Shown: positions 25,630-34,623, numbered from the stretch's first letter. The stretch is DNA of 45,436 bases from Chitinophagaceae bacterium (GCA_947456825.1 CANGTM010000008.1:1-45436); one strand, 5' to 3'. Notes: a model not told the origin generated them from the sequence alone. Program-made: numbers and translations.

Positions 25630-26166
25630 ATGCAACCGATCTTCAAACAACTTCATACACTGCGTGTAACGATGTTGTTTATGTTAGTAGCGTTATTAGC
25701 ACTACCGAATAGTCCAACTTCGACCTTTGCCCAGCCCCAGTTTCAGCAGCCTGCTCCTGCATTGGTATTGCCAGACAGGACCGGCAAGCAGGTCGATCTG
25801 CGCACCTTTAGAAACGGCTATGTCTTGGTAGATTTTTGGGCATCGTGGTGCCCTCCCTGCCGGGTTTTTAATCGGACACTGGTAAAACTATATAAGCGGT
25901 TTCATTCCATGGGTTTTGAAGTATTGAGTGTCTCACTCGATGAGGATAGAAAGGCCTGGCAGCGTGCTATTCGCACCGATGGCATGGTGTGGGCCCAATT
26001 GGTCGACACGATGGCCTGGAATTCAAAAGTGGCTACTGCTTGGGACGTATTGGGCGTGCCCAATAGTTTTCTCATAGATCCCGAGGGAAATATAATAGCC
26101 CGCAACCTGCATGGTGGCGAATTAGAAAAGAAGCTAGAGGTGATCTATAAAAAGCAAAAGCCATGA
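25630..26166 (+). CDS. TlpA/ResA-like thiol-disulfide oxidoreductase
   Basis: The 178-residue protein has an N-terminal signal or anchor (about 11-35) and a thioredoxin fold of the TlpA/ResA type. The active site is WCPPC (73-77), preceded by YVLVDFWAS, with the cis-proline loop GVPNSFLID. Such proteins keep periplasmic cysteines reduced, for example those of cytochrome c or copper-binding proteins. In this operon the likely clients are the cysteine-rich HMA and HYC_CC_PP-like proteins, which is inferred. It overlaps the next gene by four bases (ATGA). A start at ATG 25672 is also possible. Confidence 0.92.
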   Translation: MQPIFKQLHTLRVTMLFMLVALLALPNSPTSTFAQPQFQQPAPALVLPDRTGKQVDLRTFRNGYVLVDFWASWCPPCRVFNRTLVKLYKRFHSMGFEVLSVSLDEDRKAWQRAIRTDGMVWAQLVDTMAWNSKVATAWDVLGVPNSFLIDPEGNIIARNLHGGELEKKLEVIYKKQKP

Positions 26167-27002
26167 AGAAGAAAGTAGGAAGTCTTTTGCTGTTTTTGCA
26201 GCTTGCCTCTTTTGCTGCATTGGCACAAGAGCTCTATGTTTTTACCGAACCGGCCTCTGTAATGCCCGCTCGCTCACTTACCGTTCGCTCCCGAACCCAT
26301 ATGATGGGCGAGAACGTAATGTACGATCGTTTTACCTTCCGCAATGGATTGCAACTGATAGCTGGTTTATCGGGTCGTTGGACCATGAAGGTGGGGGGTA
26401 GTTGGGGTAATATGATGACGTATGCCGTAAAGCCCGAGTCGATCGGATTTTATTCGCGTTATCGGTTGTTATCTACCGATGATGTACATCGTCATTTTCG
26501 ATTGGCGGCCTATGTGGAGGGAGCTTATACGGCTGCTCCCTTTGATCATGATGAAGTATCGCTAATGGGAGACAAGTCTGGAGTAGAGGCGGGTATTATC
26601 GCTACGCGGTTAACGCAGAGGCTGGCCCTTTCGGTTACGGGTTCTCATACACAGGTGCTGCATTACTCCCGCAAAAATGCGGCACTCTTCGATCCGGCCC
26701 GTACGTTTCAGACCATGCAACTCAGTCTCTCCGGAGGGTACTTGGTTTTTCCAAGAGAGTACAAAGATTACCGACAGACCAATTTGAACATCTATACCGA
26801 ATTATTAGGCCAGCGTTCTCTCGACAACAGTAGATATTACGTGGATATGGCCCCGGCCTTACAGTTGATATTCGCTAGTCGCACGAAACTAAACCTCGGT
26901 TATCGTTTTCAGCTGGGCGGAACCATGAACCGCATGGCCCAGCGAAGTTGGCTCTTAAGCCTCGAGAGTACCTGGCTGGGTTTCTTTAAAAAGAGAGCCT
27001 AG
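26163..27002 (+). CDS. Outer-membrane beta-barrel protein of the metal-handling operon
   Basis: The 279-residue protein has a signal peptide (1 to about 21), then repeated amphipathic strands with aromatic ends, such as WTMKVGGSWGNMM, IGFYSRYRLL, HFRLAAYVEGAY, and a last strand WLLSLESTWLGFF. It looks like a small outer-membrane barrel of the kind found at heavy-metal loci in Bacteroidota, not a known transporter family. Histidines and methionines near 46-52 and 109-130 may matter for metal binding but could be chance. Its TAG stop overlaps that of the convergent barrel gene within CTAG. Confidence 0.75.
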   Translation: MKKKVGSLLLFLQLASFAALAQELYVFTEPASVMPARSLTVRSRTHMMGENVMYDRFTFRNGLQLIAGLSGRWTMKVGGSWGNMMTYAVKPESIGFYSRYRLLSTDDVHRHFRLAAYVEGAYTAAPFDHDEVSLMGDKSGVEAGIIATRLTQRLALSVTGSHTQVLHYSRKNAALFDPARTFQTMQLSLSGGYLVFPREYKDYRQTNLNIYTELLGQRSLDNSRYYVDMAPALQLIFASRTKLNLGYRFQLGGTMNRMAQRSWLLSLESTWLGFFKKRA

Positions 27003-27802
27003 CGTTTGGTAAAGGCGGCAACGCGAAAAGAAAGCCCTACTGCAATGTAGTTGTCGATCGCTTGCTCTGAAATACCCACTCCGGCAGAGACGTCTAGTTT
27101 AATATCATCATTCACATAGTAGGCGACACCCCCATCAACGGCATGTGCCGGCTTTTCTCCACGAACGATGCTACCAAAGGCCTCTACATAGCCGTACCAT
27201 CTTTTTCCGATGTTCATGCCGGGCGCGATGGTATAGATCCAGGTGGCCTGGTTGGAGAAGCCGTTCCATTCGGCGCCTAGGTTATAGCCGAGTGCTGTTT
27301 GTTCTCCGAGGGTGTGTTGCATCACAAAACGAAAATTGGGAGACCAACGTGGGGTGCGAAAATTTTTTGATCCCAGCGAAGGTATTCCGGTATGAAAGAT
27401 GAGCGAGGTGGCGGGTATTAATTTGTTCTCTTTACAGAGTGCGATCTTTCCCCCTATTTGTACGGGTAATAATCCGCTGGCATTCTCTGGAAACGAAGGG
27501 CTCATTAGCAAGGGCTTTACCGTGTTGAGTTCGGTAATAACGCGCAATTCGAATTTCTCGTGCAGCCCCGCCTTCCATAGTGCAGTGGGGTGAACGACCA
27601 CTCTCGAACCCAGGTATCTTTCGTTATTAAAGCCGATCTCTCCTTGTATGTAGCCTTTCTTCGTAATGTAAAAGCTTTCTGTTTGATCGGGCCGGTCGGT
27701 TTCCATTCGTCCACTCTGTTGAGCACGGGTCGAAAAACTGATCAGGATCAGGCTTACCAACCAGCCAAAAGATCGTATTTTTAAAATATTATTTTGTAGC
27801 AT
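26999..27802 (-). CDS. Phenol_MetA_deg-type outer-membrane transporter-like protein
   Basis: The 267-residue protein has a signal peptide (about 1-28) and opens with the family pattern METDRPDQTES, followed by the strand GYIQGEIGFNNER and other barrel strands ending in GLSFRVAAF. This matches the transporter-like family once named for MetA-pathway phenol degradation (PF13557 type), which in Bacteroidota is often encoded beside heavy-metal genes. No phenol genes are nearby. It converges on the metal operon with a four-base overlap of stop codons and has its own promoter. Confidence 0.8.
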   Translation of the reverse strand: MLQNNILKIRSFGWLVSLILISFSTRAQQSGRMETDRPDQTESFYITKKGYIQGEIGFNNERYLGSRVVVHPTALWKAGLHEKFELRVITELNTVKPLLMSPSFPENASGLLPVQIGGKIALCKENKLIPATSLIFHTGIPSLGSKNFRTPRWSPNFRFVMQHTLGEQTALGYNLGAEWNGFSNQATWIYTIAPGMNIGKRWYGYVEAFGSIVRGEKPAHAVDGGVAYYVNDDIKLDVSAGVGISEQAIDNYIAVGLSFRVAAFTKR

Positions 27803-27818
27803 GCTAGTTATTCAACAA

Positions 27819-27849
27819 TAAAGATAGTAGTATCTCGTCCTTTGGCAAA
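27819..27849 (-). promoter_or_regulatory. Bacteroidota promoter of the 26999-27802 barrel gene
   Basis: On the minus strand TTTG (27846-27849) is followed after exactly 19 bp by TATCTTTA (27819-27826), one base from the TAnnTTTG consensus. It lies 16 bases before the ATG. This is among the best two-box matches in the window. Confidence 0.65.
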
Positions 27850-27874
27850 TGACAGCATTCATAAATTAAAGATT

Positions 27875-28609
27875 ATGGAGACCAACAGAAGGACCTTTCT
27901 TAAAAGCACGGCTGGCTTACTGGCTCTTTCGGGCTGGACGGCTGCAGCCCGCGATACTTTTTTTTCATTACCTATGGGTGATATCAATTACCTGCAGCAG
28001 CCCTTGCCGTTCGCGTATGCGACCTTGGAGCCTGTCATCGATGCTATGACCATGGAAATACATTACACGAAGCATGCGGCTGGCTATACCAAGAATCTGC
28101 AGGATGCCTGCCTTGCCGAAAAGGTAGATAAAGCCAACACATCGCTAACAGCGTTGCTGGCGCGGATCTCGAACTACTCAGAAAAAATGCGAAATAATGC
28201 AGGCGGCCACTACAACCATGAGTTATTTTGGCAAACGCTGCGGGCGCCGCAAGATGCAGCCAGTAATAAGCCTTCTGGGGTGTTGGCGGCAGCTATCGAC
28301 AAAAAATTTGGTTCCTTTACTGCCTTCAAAGAACAGTTTTCCGAGGTCGCTAAATCTCGCTTCGGCAGTGGCTGGGCTTGGTTGCTGGTGGGGCAAGAGG
28401 GATCATTACAGTTGGGATCCACGCCTAACCAAGATAATCCACTTATGGATACTTCTTCGCTAAAGGGTTTTCCATTGCTGGGGCTAGATGTTTGGGAGCA
28501 CGCCTATTACCTGCGTTATCAGAATCGCCGCGTCGATTACATTTCCTCGTGGTGGCAACTTGTCAATTGGCCCGTGGTGGAGCAGCGCTATTTACAGACA
28601 ATACGCTAA
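27875..28609 (+). CDS. Tat-exported superoxide dismutase (Fe/Mn family)
   Basis: ATG at 27875 gives 244 residues starting METNRRTFLKS, a twin-arginine signal followed by a hydrophobic stretch (12-24). The Fe/Mn SOD domain follows with metal ligands H63, H115 (in GGHYNHELFW), D205 and H209 (in DVWEHAYYLRYQ). The Tat signal suggests export of the folded, metal-loaded enzyme to the periplasm, unusual compared with the common cytosolic form. The segment GSTPNQDNPL favours manganese or cambialistic use, but that cannot be settled by eye. A longer start at 27842 would bury the Tat signal. The gene lies next to the metal island. Confidence 0.92.
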   Translation: METNRRTFLKSTAGLLALSGWTAAARDTFFSLPMGDINYLQQPLPFAYATLEPVIDAMTMEIHYTKHAAGYTKNLQDACLAEKVDKANTSLTALLARISNYSEKMRNNAGGHYNHELFWQTLRAPQDAASNKPSGVLAAAIDKKFGSFTAFKEQFSEVAKSRFGSGWAWLLVGQEGSLQLGSTPNQDNPLMDTSSLKGFPLLGLDVWEHAYYLRYQNRRVDYISSWWQLVNWPVVEQRYLQTIR

Positions 28610-28626
28610 GTAACCCTTACGACTTT

Positions 28627-31485
28627 TCAAGCCTCTTCTGCATAAGATGATACAGGTTCGCAGGTACAGACCAGGTTTCTGTCTCCATGCGTATTGTTGA
28701 CCCTCGATACGGTAGGCCAAAACTTGTTATGCGTTACGTAATAGAGCGGAAAGGCTGCCTCTTGGCGAGTATATGAGTGCGGCCAGTGGTCGGCCATCAC
28801 GGTTTGCTGTGTGTGGGGTGCGTTTTTAAGGGGATTATCCTTCTTGTCGACTTTGCCATTCTCGATAGAGCGAATCTCTTCTCTGATAGAGATCATGGCA
28901 TCGCAAAAACGATCAAGCTCGGCCTTGTCCTCACTTTCAGTAGGCTCGATCATAATGGTACCCGCAACCGGAAAACTCATGGTAGGCGCATGAAAACCAT
29001 AATCCATCAATCGCTTGGCAACATCTTCTGCTTCTATCTCGGCCGACTTTTTAAAAGGGCGCAGATCGACGATGAACTCGTGAGCGCATTGCCCACTTTG
29101 GTTCGTGTATAGAATGTCGTAATGCTGCTCGAGTCGGGCACGCATATAATTTGCATTCAATATCGCATACTCGGTCGCTGCCCGTAAGCCGGTGGGTCCC
29201 AGCATTCGAATGTATGCATAGGAGATCAGCAAAATAGAAGCCGATCCATAGGGTGCTGCCGACACGGCCGATGAACTTCCTTGGTGCGTATGTCCGGGTA
29301 GGTAGGGGGCCAGGTGCGCCTTTACACAAATGGGACCCATGCCAGGGCCGCCACCGCCGTGGGGGATGGCAAATGTCTTATGTAGATTTAGGTGACAGAC
29401 ATCGGCACCGATAAGACCGGGGGCGGTAAGTCCTACCTGTGCGTTCATGTTAGCGCCATCCATGTACACTTGCCCGCCATGCTCATGAATGATGCCGGTA
29501 ATTTCTTTGACGGTCTCTTCGTAAACGCCGTAGGTACTAGGATAGGTGATCATGATGCCGGCCAATTCGGTGCTATATTGAATGGCCTTGGTTTTGAGAT
29601 CATCCATGTCGATATACCCGTTATCGAGTGCCTTTACCACTACTACCTTCATGCCAGCCATTACTGCAGACGCCGGGTTAGTACCATGTGCAGAGATAGG
29701 GATCAGCATTACGTTACGATGTGGCTCTCCATTGGCCTGGTGAAAGGCACGAATGGTGAGAAGACCGGCATATTCTCCCTGAGCTCCGCTATTGGGTTGC
29801 ATGCTACACGCATCAAAGGCAGTGATGTCGCACAGGTAATTGCTGAGTTGATCGATCACATATTGATAACCTCTTGTTTGTTCGGCTGGGGCGAAAGGAT
29901 GAATGCTGCTCCACTCCGGCCAACTAAGGGGCATCATTTCAGTGGCGGCATTGAGTTTCATGGTACAGCTGCCTAGCGAGATCATCGAGGTGTTGAGTGA
30001 TAGATCGCGGTTCTCGAGTTGTTTGATGTACCGCATCATTTGGCTTTCACTGCGGTGGGTATTAAAAACGGGATGTGTCAGATATGCACTGTTCCTGAGC
30101 AGCGAAGCGGGTATAGCCTCACAGCTTTCTTTCTCGTTGAAGGAGGTTTCGCTATCGATGGAGGCTTCAAAGCATGCGGCAATAGCTTGGAGGGTGGCAC
30201 TATCGGTTGTCTCATCGAGGGTAATACCAATGTGCCCGTTTTCAAAGTAACGGAAGTTGAGTTGCTTGGCCTCGGCCTTAGCACGTATCAAGGCTGTTTT
30301 GTCCGTTTCGATCACCAATGTATCAAAATAGTGCGATGCAGTCAGCGTATGGCCACTACGTTTGAGAGCGGTAGCTAGTCTGTGGGTGAAACCAGCTACT
30401 CGCATGGCGATGTGTTTAAGCCCGTCAGGTCCATGATACACGGCATACATGGCAGCCATGTTGGCAAGCAGGGCTTGGGCGGTGCAAATATTCGAAGTGG
30501 CTTTTTCGCGTTTGATATGTTGCTCACGCGTTTGAAGGGCCATTCGCAGCGCTCTTTTTCCTTTTGCATCGATGCTGATACCTATAATACGACCGGGGAT
30601 ACTTCTTTTGAATTCATCTTTGGCTGCAAAAAATGCGGCATGAGGTCCTCCGTATCCCAACGGAATACCAAATCGTTGGCTAGACCCTACGGCCACATCA
30701 GCTCCTAATTCTCCGGGAGGGGTCAACAAGGTCAGGGCCAGCAGATCGGTGGCCATTACTACATAGGCTCCTTGTGCATGAACTTGGTCGATGAAGGCCT
30801 TATAATTTTCGATGCCGCCTTTTTCGTTAGGGTATTGCACGATGGCGCCAAAGTAAGTCTTATCGATTACGGCTTGCTGATAATCACCGATTACAATTTC
30901 GATCTGCACGGGTATAGCACGGGTACGAAGTAAATCGATGGTTTGTGGAAAGCACGCGGCATCTACAAAGAACTTGGGTCTTTCGATATGGTCTTGTCGG
31001 TTCAGGGAGTTAAAGAACATCGTCATAGCCTCTGCTGCGGCCGTAGCCTCATCGAGTAACGAAGCGTTAGCTATGGGTAGCCCAGTCAGGTCGCTCACCA
31101 TGGTTTGGTAGTTAAGCAGGCTCTCCAATCTGCCTTGTGCGATCTCTGCCTGGTAAGGCGTGTATTGCGTGTACCATCCCGGATTTTCGAAAATGGTGCG
31201 TAATATAACAGAGGGAGTGATGGAGGGATAGTATCCTTGACCAATAAAATTCTTCCAGACTTGGTTTTGTTTTCCGACTTCGGCTATATGTTGCAAGTAT
31301 TGGTATTCACTGAGTGGCTGCGGTACGTTGAGCACCCTGTTCATTCGGATACCAGCAGGAACTGTTTTGTCGATCAGCGAAGAAAGTTGTGATTCGCCAA
31401 CGGTCTGCAGCATCTCTTTTTCCTGCGTGGCCGATCCGTTGTGACGAGCACTGAATTCATTGGATTGCAATGCGAGCAAATTCAT
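28627..31485 (-). CDS. gcvP: Glycine dehydrogenase (decarboxylating), P-protein
   Basis: The product decarboxylates glycine with PLP and passes the aminomethyl group to the lipoyl H-protein of the glycine cleavage system. At 952 residues it is the single-chain form. It shows YIPHTP-type features near the start (GQGYYPSITPSVILRTIFENP), the second-half signature SLGSCTMKLNA, and the PLP lysine in LNLHKTFAIPHGGGG, with K703. The other cleavage-system genes (gcvT, gcvH) are not in the window. A TACCTTTG box upstream gives a short leader, so no glycine riboswitch fits. Confidence 0.98.
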   Translation of the reverse strand: MNLLALQSNEFSARHNGSATQEKEMLQTVGESQLSSLIDKTVPAGIRMNRVLNVPQPLSEYQYLQHIAEVGKQNQVWKNFIGQGYYPSITPSVILRTIFENPGWYTQYTPYQAEIAQGRLESLLNYQTMVSDLTGLPIANASLLDEATAAAEAMTMFFNSLNRQDHIERPKFFVDAACFPQTIDLLRTRAIPVQIEIVIGDYQQAVIDKTYFGAIVQYPNEKGGIENYKAFIDQVHAQGAYVVMATDLLALTLLTPPGELGADVAVGSSQRFGIPLGYGGPHAAFFAAKDEFKRSIPGRIIGISIDAKGKRALRMALQTREQHIKREKATSNICTAQALLANMAAMYAVYHGPDGLKHIAMRVAGFTHRLATALKRSGHTLTASHYFDTLVIETDKTALIRAKAEAKQLNFRYFENGHIGITLDETTDSATLQAIAACFEASIDSETSFNEKESCEAIPASLLRNSAYLTHPVFNTHRSESQMMRYIKQLENRDLSLNTSMISLGSCTMKLNAATEMMPLSWPEWSSIHPFAPAEQTRGYQYVIDQLSNYLCDITAFDACSMQPNSGAQGEYAGLLTIRAFHQANGEPHRNVMLIPISAHGTNPASAVMAGMKVVVVKALDNGYIDMDDLKTKAIQYSTELAGIMITYPSTYGVYEETVKEITGIIHEHGGQVYMDGANMNAQVGLTAPGLIGADVCHLNLHKTFAIPHGGGGPGMGPICVKAHLAPYLPGHTHQGSSSAVSAAPYGSASILLISYAYIRMLGPTGLRAATEYAILNANYMRARLEQHYDILYTNQSGQCAHEFIVDLRPFKKSAEIEAEDVAKRLMDYGFHAPTMSFPVAGTIMIEPTESEDKAELDRFCDAMISIREEIRSIENGKVDKKDNPLKNAPHTQQTVMADHWPHSYTRQEAAFPLYYVTHNKFWPTVSRVNNTHGDRNLVCTCEPVSSYAEEA

Positions 31486-31513
31486 AACAATACAAGGTTA
31501 ATAATGTAGGCTG

Positions 31514-31521
31514 CAAAGGTA
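31514..31521 (-). promoter_or_regulatory. TAnnTTTG -7 element of gcvP
   Basis: On the minus strand TACCTTTG lies 28 bases before the gcvP ATG. No TTTG is seen at the -33 position, so only the -7 box supports it. Confidence 0.5.
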
Positions 31522-31558
31522 CGGTCACCTGTGCACATGCGGCATCTTTTGGTGTAAA

Positions 31559-31589
31559 TTGGGGATAAGCCGTTAAGTTCATTTCTTTG
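31559..31589 (+). promoter_or_regulatory. Candidate promoter of the YkgJ-type gene
   Basis: TTG (31559-31561) is followed after 20 bp by TTTCTTTG (31582-31589), which differs from TAnnTTTG only at the second base. The box ends four bases before the ATG. Confidence 0.5.
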
Positions 31590-31593
31590 CAAC

Positions 31594-32088
31594 ATGCCCC
31601 ACCACGATCTTTTACATAATTGGGAAAAAAAGTCGGCCGACCGCCAGAAGCTGTACGGGCAATTTCTACAAAAGGTGCCACTGCAGCAGGTGTTGAAGCA
31701 TCAAGTGGAATTGCACGAGGAAGCCTTTGACAAAATTGATTGTTTGCAGTGCGCCAACTGCTGTAAGGGCTATTCGCCCCGGTTCAAGACACCCGATATC
31801 AAGCGGATCAGTCGTTTGCTGAAGTTGAAAGAGAGTGTATTTATTGAGACCTATTTGAGGGTCGATGAAGAGGGCGACTATGTGACCAAGAGCCTGCCTT
31901 GTCCTTTTTTAGGATCCGATAACCGATGCAGCATCTACGATAGCAGACCCTCTGATTGCAGCCGGTTTCCATACACAGACGAGGATGTTTTGGTAAAAAG
32001 AGCTAAGCTGACCCAAAAGAATAGCAGCTTTTGTCCCATTACGTATTATGTGCTGGAGCGGTTGATGCAAACCATTTCCCCACGGTAA
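31594..32088 (+). CDS. YkgJ family cysteine-cluster protein
   Basis: The 164-residue protein has an N-terminal helical part and the cysteine-cluster domain of the YkgJ/CxxCxxCC family: C50, C53, C56 and C57 (CLQCANCC), then C103 (PCPFL), C112 (RCSIYDSRPSDC) and C122. The spacing and the motif IYDSRPSDCSRFP are standard. The cluster is believed to bind zinc or an iron-sulfur centre. The function is not known. There is no signal peptide. It stands alone between gcvP (divergent) and an MFS gene (convergent). Confidence 0.88.
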   Translation: MPHHDLLHNWEKKSADRQKLYGQFLQKVPLQQVLKHQVELHEEAFDKIDCLQCANCCKGYSPRFKTPDIKRISRLLKLKESVFIETYLRVDEEGDYVTKSLPCPFLGSDNRCSIYDSRPSDCSRFPYTDEDVLVKRAKLTQKNSSFCPITYYVLERLMQTISPR

Positions 32089-32195
32089 CTAGTCGCATTT
32101 GCAAACGCTTGCGCTACCCAAAAAAACGATCGACTGAAGCGCGTTGCAAAAAGGCAAGCACTTTCAAAAGTATACCGTTCAAATGAGCGGTAGTA

Positions 32196-33440
32196 TCAGT
32201 ACTCAAATTTTCGCAGGGTAGGGGCTTTGAACCAGGTGACAGCTGTGATGAGCAGCGTCATGCATCCTCCAAAAATAACAGAGGGAACCAGCCCCATACC
32301 GGCCGCGGCCACTCCACTTTCAAACTGGCCCAACTCATTCGAGGAATTGATGAACATCGAATTGACGGCAGAGACCCTTCCGCGCATATCATCGGGCACA
32401 AAGAGTTGAACCACCGTTCCTCTGATGATAACGCTAACGCCATCGAACAGTCCCGATACCAGTAAGGCAAAGAAACTTAGCCAGAAGTTGGTTGAGAGCG
32501 CGAATACCAAGATGCAAAGCCCAAATCCACCTACGGCAAGCAGTAACTTTTTTCCCTGTTTTTTTTGAAGCGGGTATCGGGTCAGCCAAGCGATGGCTAA
32601 AAAATTGCCGAGGTAGGTAGCGGCCACCAGCCAGCCCAATCCTTGGGGCCCTACGTGCAAGATGTCGTTGGCAAATGCTGGCAGTAGGGCTACCGCCCCG
32701 CCAAACAAGACGGCAAACATATCGAGACTCATGGCTCCGAACAATGCTTTTTGACGCCACACAAAGCGAACTCCTTCCAGTACACCTTCCCAGGTGCGTG
32801 AACCACCCTGCCAGCTGATGGGTTTGGGAGCTATCTGCATAAAAAGGATGATGGCGATGAGGTTTAGCAAGACCACAGGAATAAATGCGATCGTGATATT
32901 GGTATATCCCATCAATAGTCCTGCCAAAGCGGGTCCGGTCACAGCGGCCAGCAGCCAGATCATGCTATTGATAGAAGCAGCCTTGACCAAGGCATCGGCG
33001 GGAACCAACTGTGCCAGAAATGCGTTGAACGCAGCACCGGAATATGCACGTACCGCCCCTGTCGCGGCCATGATCGCATAGATGCTCCACTCAATAATAC
33101 GAGTGCTATATTGTGACTGCATCCAATCAGAAGTTATCGTGGCTAACGCCATCATCAGCAATAAATAGAGCGTCATGCAGATGGCCAGCAGTCGCTGCTT
33201 ATTGCTTTTATCTACGCGTACTCCGGCCGGAAGCGCCAGCGCGATCGCAGGAATTACTTCGGAGAGCCCTAACATTCCCAAGGCCAGTTTGCTGCCCGTC
33301 AGTTCGTATAGTCTCCATCCCAGCAGTACAGGGGTCATTCGCAGTCCGGCAATGAAAAGGATACGCGCCACTATAAAGAGCGTGAATTCTTTATTGATGA
33401 TCTGCTTGAATAAAAACTTCCCGGGGGCAGTGGAGCTCAT
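32196..33440 (-). CDS. MFS transporter (EntS/MFS_3-like)
   Basis: The 414-residue protein has about 12 hydrophobic segments and MFS features: the early motif LLGWRLYELTGSKLALG, the loop with AGVRVDKSNKQRL (motif A-like) and a repeat of this pattern in the second half with VPDDMRGRVSAVNSMF. It resembles the MFS_3 group that includes enterobactin exporters and uncharacterised permeases. Substrate unknown; no siderophore genes are near. It is the last gene of the minus-strand unit folK, deoxynucleoside kinase, MFS, overlapping the kinase gene by four bases. Confidence 0.88.
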   Translation of the reverse strand: MSSTAPGKFLFKQIINKEFTLFIVARILFIAGLRMTPVLLGWRLYELTGSKLALGMLGLSEVIPAIALALPAGVRVDKSNKQRLLAICMTLYLLLMMALATITSDWMQSQYSTRIIEWSIYAIMAATGAVRAYSGAAFNAFLAQLVPADALVKAASINSMIWLLAAVTGPALAGLLMGYTNITIAFIPVVLLNLIAIILFMQIAPKPISWQGGSRTWEGVLEGVRFVWRQKALFGAMSLDMFAVLFGGAVALLPAFANDILHVGPQGLGWLVAATYLGNFLAIAWLTRYPLQKKQGKKLLLAVGGFGLCILVFALSTNFWLSFFALLVSGLFDGVSVIIRGTVVQLFVPDDMRGRVSAVNSMFINSSNELGQFESGVAAAGMGLVPSVIFGGCMTLLITAVTWFKAPTLRKFEY

Positions 33441-34069
33441 GGTAATTGAATATAATGTAATCCGGCGGGATAATCCGTTTCAATGGCCTTGATGATGGTT
33501 TGCAAGTGGTGATCGTTGTGCAAAAAATCCGCCTGGGCAACATCTACCACCAGCGTGCGGGTTGGTTGTTGGCGAATATAGCTGCCGTAGGTCTCTTGTA
33601 GTTGTTCGAGATACTGGTCTGGAATATTTTGTTCGTAAGGGCGGTTACGTTTACGAATGTTTTCTTGCAGCTTAGAAACAGGCGCCTGCAGGTAGATGAG
33701 CAGATCGGGTTGCAGCAGCTGTTGATGAATGATGTCGAAAAGTCGTTGGTAAAGCCGAAACTCATCGTCGGGGAGTGTCACTTTTGCAAAAAGTAGACAT
33801 TTGGTAAAGAGGTAATCCGAAATGGTCAGTTCTTTAAAGAGGTCTTGTTGTTGCAAAAGTTCCTTAAGCTGTTTGAAGCGTTCAGCCATAAAAAAGAGCT
33901 CTACCGGAAAGGCGTACTGCCCCGGGTTTTCGTAGAATTTGGGCAAAAAGGGGTTGTCGGCAAACTCCTCCAAGATCAGCCGGGACCTAAAATGACGGCT
34001 AAGCAGTTGCGCCAGCGTGGTCTTGCCCGCCCCAATATTGCCTTCGATCGTAATAAACTGGTACTGCAT
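33437..34069 (-). CDS. Deoxynucleoside kinase
   Basis: Starting at MQYQFITIEGNIGAGKTT (P-loop GNIGAGKT, 10-17) the protein is 210 residues, as expected for the deoxyadenosine/deoxyguanosine kinase family. It shows EEFADNPFLPKFYENP, the FFMAERFKQL helix, and a LID-type arginine region RKRNRPYEQ. It phosphorylates deoxynucleosides with ATP for salvage. The open frame extends 50 codons upstream without family features. It shares ATGA with the MFS gene. In Bacteroidota it is commonly next to folK, as here. Confidence 0.93.
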   Translation of the reverse strand: MQYQFITIEGNIGAGKTTLAQLLSRHFRSRLILEEFADNPFLPKFYENPGQYAFPVELFFMAERFKQLKELLQQQDLFKELTISDYLFTKCLLFAKVTLPDDEFRLYQRLFDIIHQQLLQPDLLIYLQAPVSKLQENIRKRNRPYEQNIPDQYLEQLQETYGSYIRQQPTRTLVVDVAQADFLHNDHHLQTIIKAIETDYPAGLHYIQLP

Positions 34070-34134
34070 TGCTTGAGCCGCAAGATACTTTAATTCATTG
34101 CCTACTACAGAAGTTGGGAGCGTTTGTGGAAAAG

Positions 34135-34617
34135 TCAACCAAGCCGTTGAACCGGACTTTGGTCCTGACATTGCTGCAAAAGGGTATCGATGGAGCAGCG
34201 TAGGTTTGGATGCCAGCATCCGCCAGCGATCTCGGCCAGAGGGAGTAATGCAAAGCGTCGAAAGGGCAGCTCGGTATGGGGGATCCGTAAAAGATCTTCT
34301 TCTACCACTACTTGGTCGTACAGCAGGATGTCAATGTCAATTACGCGGGGGCCGTATCGTTCGGCACGAACCCTGCCCATTCGTTGTTCAATAGACAGTA
34401 AGGTCGCCATCAACGATTGTGGTGACAGATCGGTAGTAATGCAAAGTGCCTGGTTAAGGAAGGCAGGTTGATCGGTCTTGCCCCAAGGGGCTGTTTCGTA
34501 TAGTGAAGAATGAGAGGTGACGCGGCCTGCTTGCAGACCGATATGAGCAGCGGCTTGCTCTAGTTGTTTCTCTCGATCGCCCAGGTTCGATCCGGTCAGC
34601 AGGTAGGCAGTGATCAT
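34135..34617 (-). CDS. folK: 2-amino-4-hydroxy-6-hydroxymethyldihydropteridine pyrophosphokinase
   Basis: FolK transfers pyrophosphate from ATP to 6-hydroxymethyl-7,8-dihydropterin in folate synthesis. The 160-residue protein shows ITAYLLTGSNLGDRE at the start, SLYETAPWGKTDQPAFLNQ, and the catalytic signature RYGPRVIDIDILLYDQ, with IPHTELPFRRFALLPLAEIA after it. ATG at 34617 is chosen over the TTG three codons upstream because a CATCTTTG box ends six bases before it. The gene heads the unit with the deoxynucleoside kinase 65 bp downstream. Confidence 0.96.
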   Translation of the reverse strand: MITAYLLTGSNLGDREKQLEQAAAHIGLQAGRVTSHSSLYETAPWGKTDQPAFLNQALCITTDLSPQSLMATLLSIEQRMGRVRAERYGPRVIDIDILLYDQVVVEEDLLRIPHTELPFRRFALLPLAEIAGGCWHPNLRCSIDTLLQQCQDQSPVQRLG

Positions 34618-34623
34618 AGCGAT

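Noticed and set aside
26999-27802. Phenol degradation gene
   Set aside because: The family name is historical; no aromatic catabolism genes are nearby and the context is metal handling.
31486-31520. Glycine riboswitch before gcvP
   Set aside because: The leader after the TACCTTTG box is only about 25 nt and shows no glycine aptamer features.
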